This document shows, in pieces, positions 53,801 to 64,000 of a stretch of 64,000 bases of DNA. Location of the stretch: assembly GCA_018697195.1 (NCBI GenBank), contig CM031866.1, positions 10,802,697-10,866,696 of the forward strand. The letters run 5' to 3'. The position numbers were made by a program, and so were the translations under genes. The DNA is from Certhia americana. Taxonomy: Eukaryota; Chordata; Aves; Passeriformes; Certhiidae. Numbering within the stretch: position 1 is the stretch's first letter; each line of letters begins with the position of its first letter. Below the pieces are notes generated by a model, which saw only the letters and a program-made list of their open reading frames with translations, searched no databases and was not told the DNA's origin.

Positions 53801-53863
53801 GAGTATTTCATCTTCGTTGATGTTCTTGTACTTCTCCAGCTCCTTTCGGAAGGGCAGAGACAT
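32775..53863 (-). CDS. TMOD2: TMOD2, tropomodulin-2 (neuronal tropomodulin), complete coding region
   Basis: Nine coding exons on the minus strand join with canonical splice sites and matching phases into 1056 bases: 351 residues plus stop, the length of mammalian TMOD2. Tropomodulins cap actin filament pointed ends and bind tropomyosin. Residues 1-42 hold the first tropomyosin-binding helix ([20 protein letters not shown]), residues 43-95 the first actin-binding region ([29 protein letters not shown]), residues 95-136 the second tropomyosin site, and residues from about 165 the leucine-rich-repeat actin-binding domain ([36 protein letters not shown]). Choice of TMOD2 over TMOD3 rests on [30 protein letters not shown] and [14 protein letters not shown], which match TMOD2 as I remember it. 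In mammals it is mainly neuronal. Exon 1 is presumably non-coding in the CpG island near 63.5-64 kb. Confidence 0.96.
32810..34927 (-). other. TMOD2: TMOD2 intron 9
   Basis: 2.1 kb between the last two coding exons. AT-rich, no coding potential recognised. Contains AATAAAA-like sequences on the minus strand (about 33174-33190) that could serve intronic polyadenylation, without further support. Confidence 0.8.
34928..35072 (-). CDS. TMOD2: TMOD2 exon 9
   Basis: 145 bases, residues 293-340 plus one base: [40 protein letters not shown], ending KNNDL. Acceptor CAACAACAG, donor CTGG|GTAAGA. C-terminal capping helix of the repeat domain. Confidence 0.95.
35073..35403 (-). other. TMOD2: TMOD2 intron 8
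   Basis: 331 bases between exons 8 and 9 with canonical ends. Exon 8 reads on in frame into this intron for about 57 codons, but this is not evidence of retention. Confidence 0.85.
35404..35547 (-). CDS. TMOD2: TMOD2 exon 8
   Basis: 144 bases, residues 245-292: [34 protein letters not shown], ending EIKIDNQ. Acceptor CCCTTCAG, donor CCAG|GTAAAG. Leucine-rich repeats. Confidence 0.95.
35822..35929 (-). CDS. TMOD2: TMOD2 exon 7
   Basis: 108 bases, residues 209-244: [36 protein letters not shown]. Acceptor ACTCTAG, donor TATT|GTAAG; phase 0 on both sides. Leucine-rich repeats. Confidence 0.94.
35930..36520 (-). other. TMOD2: TMOD2 intron 6
   Basis: 591 bases between exons 6 and 7. Nothing notable seen. 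Confidence 0.85.
36521..36651 (-). CDS. TMOD2: TMOD2 exon 6
   Basis: 131 bases, residues 165-208: [20 protein letters not shown] through NLNNIK, the start of the leucine-rich-repeat domain. Acceptor TTGCAG, donor AAAG|GTAGAT. The VKP-FEEPP wording supports TMOD2 over TMOD3. Confidence 0.94.
36652..39288 (-). other. TMOD2: TMOD2 intron 5
   Basis: 2.6 kb between exons 5 and 6. Short chance frames only; no recognisable repeat or gene. Confidence 0.8.
39289..39375 (-). CDS. TMOD2: TMOD2 exon 5
   Basis: 87 bases, residues 136-164 plus one base: [16 protein letters not shown] then a short Gly/Lys-rich linker ending GIVR. Donor AGAA|GTAAG; acceptor ATTTCAG. The linker is the least conserved part of the family. 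Confidence 0.93.
39376..40434 (-). other. TMOD2: TMOD2 intron 4
   Basis: 1.06 kb between exons 4 and 5, of which about a quarter is an old CR1 fragment (39580-39835). Confidence 0.85.
39580..39835 (-). mobile_element. Old CR1 LINE fragment, inverted
   Basis: CCAGCTGGAAGGAACCACTG, TAGGTCATCTTGTCCAGTCT, GGCTTTGTCTCGCTGGAGTG, AGGGATGGAAATCCCACAAC and CTCTTTGGATAAATTGTTAC follow the reverse complement of the CR1 3' region at lower identity than the copies near LYSMD2, so it is probably an older insertion. It lies antisense to nothing: the element and TMOD2 share the minus strand. Confidence 0.8.
40435..40557 (-). CDS. TMOD2: TMOD2 exon 4
   Basis: 123 bases, residues 95-135 plus one base: [40 protein letters not shown]. 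Acceptor TTATCTTAG, donor GCAG|GTTAG. Covers the second tropomyosin-binding site. Confidence 0.94.
41690..41720. repeat. Perfect 12-bp inverted repeat, 7-base loop
   Basis: CTAGATGTAATG (41690-41701) and CATTACATCTAG (41709-41720) are exact reverse complements around GTTGAAG. It would form a stable hairpin in the pre-mRNA or in DNA. It lies in TMOD2 intron 3, just right of a T-run. Confidence 0.85.
45945..46240 (+). repeat. Pyrimidine-rich low-complexity tract
   Basis: About 300 bases dominated by C and T on the plus strand (for example TTCTCCTCTTTTTCTTCCCT and CCCTGTGCCTTCCCCTTCCC), so purine-rich in the TMOD2 transcript. Spurious 80 to 100-codon frames across it are low-complexity. Confidence 0.7.
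48311..48325 (+). repeat. Poly-C run (15 C)
   Basis: Uninterrupted run of fifteen C on the plus strand, G15 in the TMOD2 transcript direction. Its exact length may be affected by sequencing. Confidence 0.9.
51887..52043 (-). CDS. TMOD2: TMOD2 exon 3
   Basis: 157 bases, residues 43-94 plus one base: [16 protein letters not shown] through [12 protein letters not shown]. Acceptor CTCTCTCACAG, donor AAAG|GTACTG. Holds the first actin-binding region. Confidence 0.94.
52044..53737 (-). other. TMOD2: TMOD2 intron 2
   Basis: 1.7 kb between exons 2 and 3 with canonical GT and AG ends. Nothing else recognised. Confidence 0.85.
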
Positions 53864-53938
53864 GGCTCCTGCTGCACTGCTCGATGGCTGCTGCTGCTCA
53901 GGAGTTCAACCATCCAGGGGGACTGAGCTCCTCGGGCA
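53738..53938 (-). CDS. TMOD2: TMOD2 exon 2 (start codon exon; coding 53863-53738)
   Basis: The ATG at 53863-53861 begins the 42-codon segment ending DDLDPE at a GAG|GTTAGT donor. An acceptor (TTGTTAGCAG) gives about 75 bases of 5' UTR up to 53938. It encodes the conserved N-terminal tropomyosin-binding helix. The residue after Met is Ser where I recall Ala in mammals. Confidence 0.93.
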
Positions 53939-54544
53939 CTGCTAACAATAGAGCATTGTGAGGATCTCCATTTAGCTGAGAGTCCTGGAAAGCCCACGTG
54001 CTGAGGGTCACATCGACACTTATTAATGTAAAAACAAAGCAGCAAGATGTCCTGGCACAGCACAGGGGGTGTGGGACGTCCTGGGCAGCAGGAACAGCAA
54101 GGACGGGTTCGGTACACTTGGAGGCAGCAGCAAACAGCAGCCTCGAGACATAGATAAGGAAAATATTAGCAACTTTTCCTTTTTCACAGAACTATAGCTG
54201 GTTTATTTCATTTGTTTGGAAACCGTATCTGTCCGCTCTTTTGGCCAGAAGCAAAGGAAAGTGGTAGAGTTACAAACAGTCCAACACTGACAAACAAAAC
54301 CCTAAATGTTATGCCTTGAGGTATTCTATCTTATCCCAGCTTTGCTAGTGAGTGAAAGCTAACCCACATGATCTTGGCTGACTGATTGGCACATTCTGGT
54401 TACCTTTCAGGTACACTGGTAGTTAGTCTTACTTCAGCATGTTTGGATACAAACAATTCATTGTTTGTAGAACTGGTAGAACTTACAAATGGTAAAACAA
54501 ATGGTAGAACTTATCATCAAAATTCTTGGAGTGAGGAGATGCTA

Positions 54545-54583
54545 GTTATATATATAACTATATATAACTATATATAACTATAG
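54545..54583 (+). repeat. 10-bp tandem repeat (CTATATATAA)
   Basis: Three to four near-perfect copies of a ten-base AT-rich unit, TATATATAAC-TATATATAAC type. Simple sequence in TMOD2 intron 1. Confidence 0.85.
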
Positions 54584-54770
54584 CTCAAAATATTATCTGT
54601 AATTCAGTCTGGTCCATGGGGGACCTGCAGAAATTCAAAACAGTCCTGAAAAAAGTATGGACTTAGTACTTCACAAACTCTTTTAGTTTTCAAATTTGAC
54701 TATGATTCCTTGTTAGATGATCCCAACTGAGCAGGAACAAGAAGATCTCATTTGCATGACCACAACAGTC

Positions 54771-54798
54771 ATTGTCATATTATCTGTCATATGACAAT
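54771..54798. repeat. Nested inverted repeat / palindrome
   Basis: ATTGTCATAT (54771-54780) pairs with ATATGACAAT (54789-54798). The perfect palindrome TGTCATATGACA (54785-54796) overlaps its right arm. Confidence 0.8.
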
Positions 54799-57700
54799 AT
54801 GACAAAGGACTCTCTGTCTTTACTTGCTCTTTTTTTTTTCTTGTCCAGAACAAATTCTAGAACCAGACTCAGCCTGTGAAGGGATAGAGTGAAAGAGAAT
54901 TAACTTATGATCAGAAATGGCACTAACTGGGGATTTCCAGGGAGCTCCAGGCCCTCCCAAGTGTGCCCAATTTCCCACAGCAGCACCAGAACTCTCCAAA
55001 TGACACAGCTGGCTGTGCAGTTTTACAGCTGAGTTTTTGCATTTACAAATTGCAGAGTTCTGGTTGATATGGAAACCAGCCAACTGGCACCTACCACTGA
55101 CATGTATCAACCCCAACCCTAACTTCCTTTGCCAGATTTTTAGTTGTCATAAGCTGATAAAATCCATGCGGGTTCTGTTGCTTATCATAGGAGCCGGAAG
55201 CCTGGTTTTTGTTTTCCTTTTATTCCAAATCCAAATGAAAATATTTAATTTACTTAGGAGTTTCACTATTTAAATACTAAATATTAAAACATATCTCATT
55301 TTTCTATTTATCAAAAAGACTAGAAATCAGCAGCCTATTGAAAGGGAAGAGAATAATCAGTGGATTTACAAATTTGAAATATGTGGAACTCTATGACTAC
55401 TGCAAGGCACATTCAACCTTGACCAAAAACACTTAAATATCCTATTCCAAGAAAAATCAGTATTTTGCCTACACACTTTGTTTTATTCCTTACTCCTGCT
55501 CTGTTTGTGTCTGCTGTTTTCCTAACACAACATCATCATCAAGCCATTCCAAATGTCAAGACAGAATTCAACAATTCTTTAAATTGAGAGCTTGTTTTAG
55601 GGAAGTAGTTGGCATCTGATGTTTCACAAAGTTACAACTGTTGTGAAATTTTTTATAACACCAAAATTTCATCATATGCAATGAATGTGGGGGATATTTT
55701 GGCCAAAACCAGTGCAAAAGTGCTTATGTTTTTGTGTACTTCTTGATTCAGAAGAACACTAGTTTGATATGTGTTTAATCCATGCAATTTTTTATCAAAA
55801 TTACTTGTTAAATAACTAAAGCATTTAATTTAAAAATTGTAAGTGTATTTGTTTAAACTGTAAAACCAAACTGAGCTGCAGTACAACATTCTGCACTAAG
55901 GCATCAGATGCCTTCTCTAAATTCCTTTGGATAAACTCATTACAAACAACATTTCAGCTAGCAGTCATTAACTGAGCTAAAAAATTTCTTTGAGGGGATT
56001 ACAGCTTTTCAAAAACGATTTAAGTTTAAATGACTACTTTATTACAGTTTAATCACATCCCTGGGAAAGACAGAAATGTAATCCCAAGGTTAGGGTAATT
56101 AAATATTGTAGGAAAAGCAACTTGTAAGAGTCCAAGACAGTTTCCCTGGCTGAGGACCAGCAGTCCAGTTGTGCAGGACACCTGATACCAGAGCCTCTCC
56201 CTCAGATGTACAGCACTGCAGGATTACAGTGAGGAATTGTGTCACTGGGACCAAGACCATGGATCTGAGAGCTTCTGAGAGCTCTGCCAAGCTGAACCCA
56301 GGTGCTCGGGAGAGGCACTGCAGGGTATGATTGTGTGCACCAGACACCCCCAAATCCCCTGTGAATTGTCCAAGTGCTCAGCCATAAAGGGAAGATGTGC
56401 CAGGAGACACCTAGAACAGGTGACAGCTCTCAATATAATAACTTTTAATTATTAAGAAGAGAAGGTGTTTGAACCGTGTCCAGCAGGGAGACCCCAAAGA
56501 CAAATTTAAACCCAGATATTACAGATGTATTAGCCTAACTACTCTCATGGCATAAAGTACTGGGTTGAATAACCCTTATTGGATTGAGAGTGCGTGGAAC
56601 AGCCTGAAATTATGCTTTTCTTGCCTGCACATATTTGCAACAGAAATTCCTTTAATATTTTTGCTTTCAAACAGAATCCTACTCTTTTGTGACTGAACAA
56701 AAGCAGAAGACTGCTTAGGGAATTTCTTTGTGCACAACCCCTGAAAGCCATAAAGCTTTTCTGGAACTTTCACTCTGCTGCACAGGCTGCTGCAGGCTGG
56801 GCTGAAACACCCATTGCTCATGTCCCGGGTTTATGTTTATGTTGTCTATCAACCTTTCACCAGAGCCACAGTATCAGAAATCAAGGGAACAAGATCAACA
56901 ATTCAGCATCAGTCAGACAGGGAAGGAAATGCTGAACTCTTGATTCACTCACTCTGGAAACTGCTGTCTAATGTGATGATAACGATCTCCACCTTCCTAA
57001 TTGGATTTGATACTGTTAATTTTGTGTATGTAAACACAGCCATATGCTGTCTGTGCAGCTCCTTACTGTGGCCTGAGTGTGCACAAATATTTGCTTCTTG
57101 CATACTACATCCATTGGATTTGCTTTGTTACGATAACTGTATGAAAACTTTCATTAGTTAATAAAGCAGTTCTAACCCAGAGCTCCCTGCTGCTGATATT
57201 TTGAGCATATAAAAGCAGATCAGGTGTCCCACAGCAGAAGGGAGATGTCCAATCTAACCACAGAGGAAACACACTCTTGAATGTTACACTGCATTAAGGA
57301 CACGGAGGGAAGAAGGATGAGGGACCATGGATAACACTTTGCAATTTCCCTTCAAACTTACTGGGAAGAGTGAAAGAGATTAATTAGGAATTAGGGAGCA
57401 CATATCCCACTTGTTTTTCTCCACTCAGTTTCAGTAGAGAGCATCACAGTTTCTCATGGGCCTAAGCCCCACTGTTAAATAGCAAAGCCCAACAGGTGAG
57501 ATCTGTGCTTTTTCTGGATGGGGCAGAACTGTAAGAGGCATTTCTGCTACCCACATGCTACTTTTAAACCTTTGTGGAGCATGGAGTTTCACAGTGAGCT
57601 TCAAAGAACCCCTTTCTAGAGTTGCATTTCTTGTTCCTTCTAAAGAAAGAAATACATATGGTTTTCTTTGGGGCAGCTTTTCACCTATTCCTGTCAACAT

Positions 57701-58776
57701 CAGTATTCAAAACATGTTTTCAAAGAGAAAAAGGGTGTCATTAGTCAGCCTGCATAAAATCCTTATTGCTCAGTGTAGCTAACACCTGCTGTGATATAAC
57801 CCCTCTGTACCTTGCCATGTTCCATAAGTACATTTTTGTTATGCTTATACACTTCTGAAAGGGCTTTCTAGAGGAGCCAAGCTGTGGTTTCTGCTGATAC
57901 CATAACACTGTTGTAATCTACTGCTGATACAGATGTTTCTTTCTGCAAGTGAATCACTCCTCTGCTGAATCAATGTTAAATGTCACAGGGGTCCCACTTG
58001 CATTTGCTTGGATCCCTTAGGAAGTGTTGGAACAGCGTGAGCTGCAGAATCTTCTATGGAGCAGCAGCTACAAATGCACTTCAGGTCACTCTGCTATCTA
58101 AAACACAGACTACACACTCAGTGAAACACCTGCCTCTGCAGAGAGGAATACTGTGATACACAGGATGTGAATTTTCAGGTTTGATAGTGTGTACAAGCTA
58201 GGAATGAAGGTGCATGACAATGTGCATTATGAAGTATAGAGAGGTGCGATGAATGGGAAATAATCTATTTAACTGAGTTCTTTGCATTTTGATTGGAAAA
58301 AAGTGTATTTTTTAATAATCGGGTTTGAGAAATTGTACTCGTTTTTGCAAATCATGGCAACTGATCTTTAAAAAGCAAATCCTGATGCAATGACCTATTT
58401 TAAATTATCTCTGTATCCACAGTGGTGGATATTTTTGTTTTGAAAAACAGTTGTGAAACTGATCTGTAAATGTGGAAAAAAATCTTCCCTTTCTTTAAAT
58501 AGACACATGTAGCTAAACATGAAAATAAAAACCAGGTGGAATTAATCCCAAGTTAAATTGATACTGGACCAAATAAATAGGATTGGGGCCATTATGATTA
58601 AGAGCCGTATTTGTGCAACACAAGCAGATGCTCAGTAGAAGGAGGATGATTGTCCCATGTGTCCAGGCAAGGGAGTGCCCCCACCAACACACTGAATCCA
58701 GTGCCAGACAGGCAGCATCTCTGCTGTCTGGGAATGGCTATGAAATATAAGGTTGAGCTGCTAAAAGCTCGAACTT

Positions 58777-58797
58777 AAAAAAAAAAAAAAAAAAAAA
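58777..58797 (+). repeat. Poly-A run
   Basis: A run of about twenty A on the plus strand. No target-site duplication or upstream retrocopy was recognised, so it is listed as simple sequence. Confidence 0.75.
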
Positions 58798-61700
58798 TTA
58801 GAAACACTACATTGTCTGACATATAAATAAGGTTCCTTTTAAATTTTTATACTTAAAGGACAATATAAATGTACCAATGCACTTTCTAACCATGAACATA
58901 TGGGGGAATGTGTACTGGGAGATCATGTTTTGCAGTAGGAGGTTCATAAATCTCAGAAAAGTTAGAAGGAATGCATTAGGGCCAGCACAGAGCACAGGTG
59001 TGGTAGGAACACAGCATTACAAAACTGGGTTTGTGTGTGCATGATGAGAATAGTATTAGCTACAGGTGCTGATGTAGATACAGTAGACATGTCAAATTCA
59101 CATAGGTAGAAATGGAAGAGAAGTCTGTAGAAAAGTATTTCCTCCTCTAGAATCCCCTGACTTTTCTGTCTGTTTCCAAAAAAAACCCAAAACTTCAGAA
59201 GAACTTCAGAACACAAGGAGTAGTGAACTGCTCCAGTTTACTCACCTTTTCTAACCCTTTTACATTCATGACACAGCATGGTCACTTTGTGGATCAGATC
59301 ACCTGCAAATCACCTGTTTGAGGACTTGTAGAGTTGGGTCCTTCAGAGGGTGTCTCAGCTGCACTTGGCACTGCCTCAGGGCTGGCTCTGGGAGAGTCAG
59401 AGTGTGGCCAAACCTCTTCTATTCCCAGCCCAGCTCCCATCCTTTGTCATGGTGCAGCAAAGAATCCCTCAAAATCCCTGTGTATTTAAAATGCTGTTTT
59501 TCTCTGGAGCTAATGTAGGGTTACTTCATGCTTTGTTCCCAGCCACTGGTTTAGTCCAATATAGAGAGCAGTGAATAATTAACAATTATGTTGTCCTAAT
59601 ATTAGACTAGGCCTGAAATTTTAGGATAATCATTCAGTGATGAAAAATTCCACTCGATAATTGGATGTGGCATTCTGAACCTTGGTAATGTTTATGCTAC
59701 TCTATAGTTTTCATCACAGTTGGCTGCTTAGATGGGGACTGATAACTTCCATGCAAATAAAATGTGAGACATAATTCTCTGTAATGGGACTTCAGTCATG
59801 ACCTTTATTAAAAAATAACCACCACATATATTGCAATATTATCCCTATGAAAGCGCTGTTATTTATAGAAGATATAAAGGCATGTACTCCCTCTGATTCA
59901 GATAACATGAAAGGTTTTTCCCTGGTGATTAAAGAAAGATGAAACATTGATGCGTCTCCCACAGAGGCAGAATATTACATAATGACCAATTTCTGATCGT
60001 TTCTAAAATAACATTCATGGTATTACTCATAACCATTCAAAACATGAAATTGAGTCCTGGAAAGGAAGTATTTCTTTACAATGCCTGATGAATTTATAGC
60101 TTGTTTCTGGGTATCATGATATTTTTAGATCATAACCATTAGAATTGTTTCCAGACCAACATATGATGACTAATTATACAGTGATTATATGATGATTTAA
60201 GTCTTACTTTAAAAAATCCAACCTTTAAATCACTCATTCCTACCTCCAAGAAGAGGATGACAGAACAAACCTAAGCCTTGCAGACATTGGTGGGATTGTG
60301 TATGGTGGTCTGACATTTCAGTGATGCATCAAGTATAGGAAAACACCAGAGACCCGTTTGTGTGGCCTGCCTCTTGCAGGTGAACACTCCCCTTTGTTTC
60401 TACAGGGGTGAAGTTCAGTTATAAACTAATGAAACAATCTTTCTGCTCATTGCAGCTGGTAACTTTGTAGAACTGGAAGGTAGGGTTCTTCCCTTTATAG
60501 AACTTTAGTGATGGCTTGAAAATCTGTGCAATGTTAATTAGCTCTTCTAAGATAAAAACATAACAGTCACTGTCTGAAACTGAGGGCGGTGTGAAATGCA
60601 CAGCTGAGAGTCGTGGGGGACAGAGGCTTTTTATACAGGCAAAATAGACGATGAAGTGGCAGCTCCACCCACAATTTGTCATCTGAATGCTTCACTCTGA
60701 CGTGAACAGAAACACCCTGCTGCTGAGCTGTACCAGTGGTGTCTGACTGATAAGTGCCCATTTGATAGCAAGTAGAAGAAAATGGCCTCATTATCTTCTG
60801 CGGGGCACCAATGATAATTTAACCTCCTTCAGTACTTGCAGACTCCACAGGTTTGCAGCAGACTTAACAGGTGCTGATTTACTTGGAACAGGTAAAGACC
60901 TGTACCCCCTGGTCAGCGCTGCCCCAGAGCTGGCATCTCCCAGCCCTGTGACACAGCAGCCCATGGCTCTGTGGTCCCCAGGAGAACACGGATCATCCAC
61001 ATTACAGGAATAGCTGTGATGTTTACAAGGTGGTGTCTTCATCCAGTGCAGAGTCCCAGCTTTTGTGCTGTGTAAAGAACTGCAGTGCCTGTAATCAGCA
61101 CATCCACCATGAATGCAAAGCAAAGCACACACGGGGGTAGGTTGTACCTGCAGCTTTGCACAGAGGCCCAAGGCCAGGTTCTGGTATCCTCCTTGACTGA
61201 TCATATTTACATGGGACCAGCTGCTGGGGAGCCCTAAACACCATCAGCCACACGAGAGCCTCTCCACTGCCCTGTCAGGAGAAAGAAATGCCCTGTGCAA
61301 GGTCAAACCGGAAGTCTGTGGCAAGATAAGGAATTGAACCATCTTCCAAGCATTGGACAGCTTTTCCTCTGGCTATGGATCCCTTCTTCCACGGACATCT
61401 TGTACATTTCAGTGGATCTTTTAAATGAACAACATATGCCAAGTGAAAACACAGCAGAGAAACCCAAAGGCTAGGTAAGAGCATGTACTAATGACTGCAG
61501 AACTGAGATCCTGAATTATGAACACTGCTAGGCATCTTCTAAATAAATCTCTTTTTGCATCTTTCCTAAGCTGCTTTTTTTCTCCTTACAATGTACAGAG
61601 ACATCATAACTACCAACATTTTTTGCATTTTATCTGTAAACCAAAGCCAGAAACCATGCAGGATGTTCACATCTCAACAGCTGAAACAACAAACAAGAGA

Positions 61701-63103
61701 AGGAATTACCTGGAAATTGACTTTTTATTTTTACAATGAAATAGATCAGACCAGCCCTGGAAACGACAACACCAGTGTTTGTTTCCCACATGTTGGAAAC
61801 ATCAATAGGAAAAAAGGACACTGGGTAACATAAACTTGAGCTTTGTTCCACCTGTGCTGCCAACAGATAACAAACCAAGTGCTACCTTTTTGTCACCACT
61901 GTTCTCAGATTTCCCTATTTTAGCATAGCAGCTGGACACTCAGTCCCAGCTGCTCTTTGAAAGAAGGATTTAAAAACTAAGTTTACAGATTTCTGGGGCA
62001 CCAAATAATGATGATCAAATCCCTCTGTTAAACAGAAGCCACCACTACACTTGCCTGCCATGTCAGTAAATAGAATGCTACCTGGGGCCTCTCAGTGGAA
62101 TACCCTGCACAGCCACCTCAGCCTCAGTCAAAAGGACACTCAATTACAGGAAGCCATCAAACCAGGAGGTTCAATAATGTAGGAATGCTACAAAAAAAAT
62201 ATCCCTAAAACAGATGACTAACAGCAGAAATGCATAAACATTGCTTGCCAGAAGTTGTAAAATACTGGAAATAATATTAATTTGCAGAAGGAAGAAAAGG
62301 TATGGAATCAGAGAGCAAAGCACACCACTTTGAACAAAATTATTTAGATTATCAAGATGAGAGAGGCTACTGGCTAAGTTCAGACATACAACCAAGCTGG
62401 ATAAATGGGAAAAAAGACACGTTAGGAATTTAGGTTGGTAAAATCACTAAAATGAGTCACATAAGTCTTCCTTTTCCTTACCGAGTGGTAAAAATATAAG
62501 TATATCTATAGTGGCAACCAGTTAAGATGTGTGCAGCATAGAGCACCAGTGCCAAGGCAGGCAGGCTGTTAGACAGTAAATGAGTGCAGAATAACGTGGA
62601 AAGGACTGTGATACTGTCAGCACAATTCAGTGAAACACCACCGTCCATCCTGAGTTTGAATTCTGGGATGCCTACAGTGCTAGGCCAGCGGATCCCAGGG
62701 GGTTCTTTCCCATTACATGTTCCTCTCTCCAAGAATGAAAGACAGAACAGAAGAAGTTCAAGGGCAATTTCTGAGTATAATCAGTTTAAGAAAAGCTTTC
62801 ATATAGTAAGACTGCATGCATCTATTTACTACAAATAAGCAACTCAATAACTTGATGAAGATTTCCTCTACTAAACACTTTTTAAAGCATAGATCTACAG
62901 AGTGTATCATTCATGGTATAAAATATAATTACTTCTTCCAGTTATTTTAAGATTTATATTTGAAATTGATACATTTATTAATTTGTCTCATTAGTAATAA
63001 TGTTAGAATTTTTTTCATAAGTTTATGTCACTGCTAAGCTCAGGATGGGTATGTTAATCTAACCAGTTGTCATTTACTTTTTGTGTTTAAAGTCCTCAGT
63101 TAC

Positions 63104-63246
63104 CTTTACATGTTCCTCGTTGATCAACTGTGGATTTAACTCTGGCAGAAGAAATTCCCCCCAAGCTTCCATCAAAGCAAATCCTTGAATTAGGGCACCC
63201 TGATAATTTTTAATTAGAAGATGACTGAACAGACCGTATGTGATTC
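63104..63246 (-). other. Exon-like open segment upstream of TMOD2
   Basis: A minus-strand stretch of 143 bases bounded by a possible acceptor (GGCATTAG) and a good donor (TAAAG|GTAACT). It is open in one frame, reading ITYGLFSHLLIKNYQGALIQ and then GFALMEAWGEFLLPELNPQL. I do not recognise the family. The acceptor lacks a strong pyrimidine tract. It may be an alternative upstream exon, a remnant or chance. Confidence 0.2.
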
Positions 63247-63514
63247 CTAATGCCAATGTGCAGGTTTTGAGGGTACACTTTGCTTCTCAGGACCTCGGAA
63301 ACGTTCCTAAATTTCCTAAATCAGCGTTCTATTCCTGAACCTGTCACCGGTTCGTTAGTTCTGACCCGCTACCCGTCGGCGGAGCCGACCCACCCTCCGC
63401 CGGTCCTGCTGCATGCGTGACACACAAAAGGCAGATCTCCAAGGAGGGGCAGCTCACTCTCATTGACACAAACACCTTCTTTACGTATTTTATTAAACTG
63501 CCCCATCTAATTTC

Positions 63515-64000
63515 TCTCCTCCCACGCGTGACCCGGAGGATGCGAGCGCTCCGCAATAAACCGGCGCGCACTCGCTTGGCGAAGCTGCGGAGGCGCCGGA
63601 GGCGGCCGGGGCAGGCGCTGCGTTCGCCGCCGAGCCCGGGCGTGGCGGGGCCGCCCGGCCGAGCCCACCGTGCCCCGCACGGCTTACTGCGGCGATCCCG
63701 GGGCGCGGCTGGGGTCGGATCGGGACCGCCCCGCATCCGCGCCCCGCGCCGGGGATGCTCCGGGGATGCTCCGTCACACCCGCCGTACACCCCCGCCCCG
63801 CGTTCTGCGTATCCCCGCGGAGCCCCCGGGGCGATGCTGCCCTCCGTGGTTCCCTCGCCCGGCCGGCGTCCGCCTTAACCCAGCCGCGGGGCCGGCCTGC
63901 CGCCGCGGGCTCACGCTCCGCTCCGCGCCGAGCGGCGCGCCGCCCGCTGCTTCGCGCTCCCCCCGCGCCCCGGCCCGCGCCTGCGGCTGCAGGTGTGGCC
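63515..64000 (-). promoter_or_regulatory. TMOD2: CpG island, probable TMOD2 promoter and first exon
   Basis: From about 63515 to the right edge the sequence is strongly GC- and CpG-rich, in sharp contrast to the AT-rich DNA to its left. Its place 9.7 kb upstream of the TMOD2 start codon on the same strand fits a CpG-island promoter with a non-coding first exon. A divergent gene to the right cannot be excluded. Long open frames on both strands here reflect base composition. Confidence 0.5.

Larger units (their letters stand above)
53939..63500 (-). other. TMOD2: Probable TMOD2 intron 1
   Basis: About 9.6 kb between the exon carrying the start codon and the CpG island at the right edge. It contains an ATA-rich tandem repeat (54545-54583), an inverted repeat (54771-54798), an A-run (about 58777-58797) and one exon-like frame (63104-63246). 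That it is a single intron is inferred. Confidence 0.5.

Noticed and set aside
63417..63878. 153-codon plus-strand and 148-codon minus-strand frames at the right edge
   Set aside because: High-GC open frames inside a CpG island; compositions are Arg/Pro/Gly-rich with no domain.

Overview
The window is vertebrate nuclear DNA, most likely from a bird. Reasons: widely spaced short exons with canonical GT/AG splice sites, several copies of the CR1 LINE 3' end typical of avian genomes, CpG islands, and two recognisable vertebrate genes, LYSMD2 and TMOD2. Nothing bacterial, viral-replicative, CRISPR-like or operon-like was seen, and I found no convincing undescribed biological system.

Layout. (1) Positions 1-5225, minus strand: the first two coding exons of LYSMD2 (LysM-domain protein 2) with its CpG-rich promoter; the last short coding exon lies beyond the left edge. 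(2) Positions 5440-12590: the LYSMD2 upstream flank, which appears twice in the same orientation on either side of a 100-base N gap (8453-8552). The two copies (about 4364-8452 and 8553-12588) carry the same ordered landmarks: LYSMD2 exon 1, a 16-bp GC-rich minisatellite, and three CR1 fragments. The contig tip next to the gap is noisy and insertion-rich on each side. This is best read as two overlapping contig ends that were never merged, i.e. a false duplication, not a biological one. The second LYSMD2 exon 1 is a damaged artefact copy. (3) Positions 12.6-29.3 kb: intergenic DNA with a few old repeats and no convincing gene. (4) Positions about 29.3-64 kb, minus strand: the TMOD2 gene (tropomodulin-2, a pointed-end actin capping protein). 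All nine coding exons can be joined into an open frame of 351 codons plus stop; introns 2 to 9 are accounted for, the 3' UTR probably ends near 29.27 kb, and a CpG island at the right edge (63.5-64 kb) is the likely site of the non-coding first exon and promoter.

The genes are unrelated in function (LYSMD2 poorly characterised; TMOD2 binds tropomyosin and actin). The notable point is their arrangement: both are on the minus strand in tandem, whereas from memory the human pair on chromosome 15 is head-to-head. That is either a lineage inversion or a scaffolding error, and the suspicious gap sits between them.
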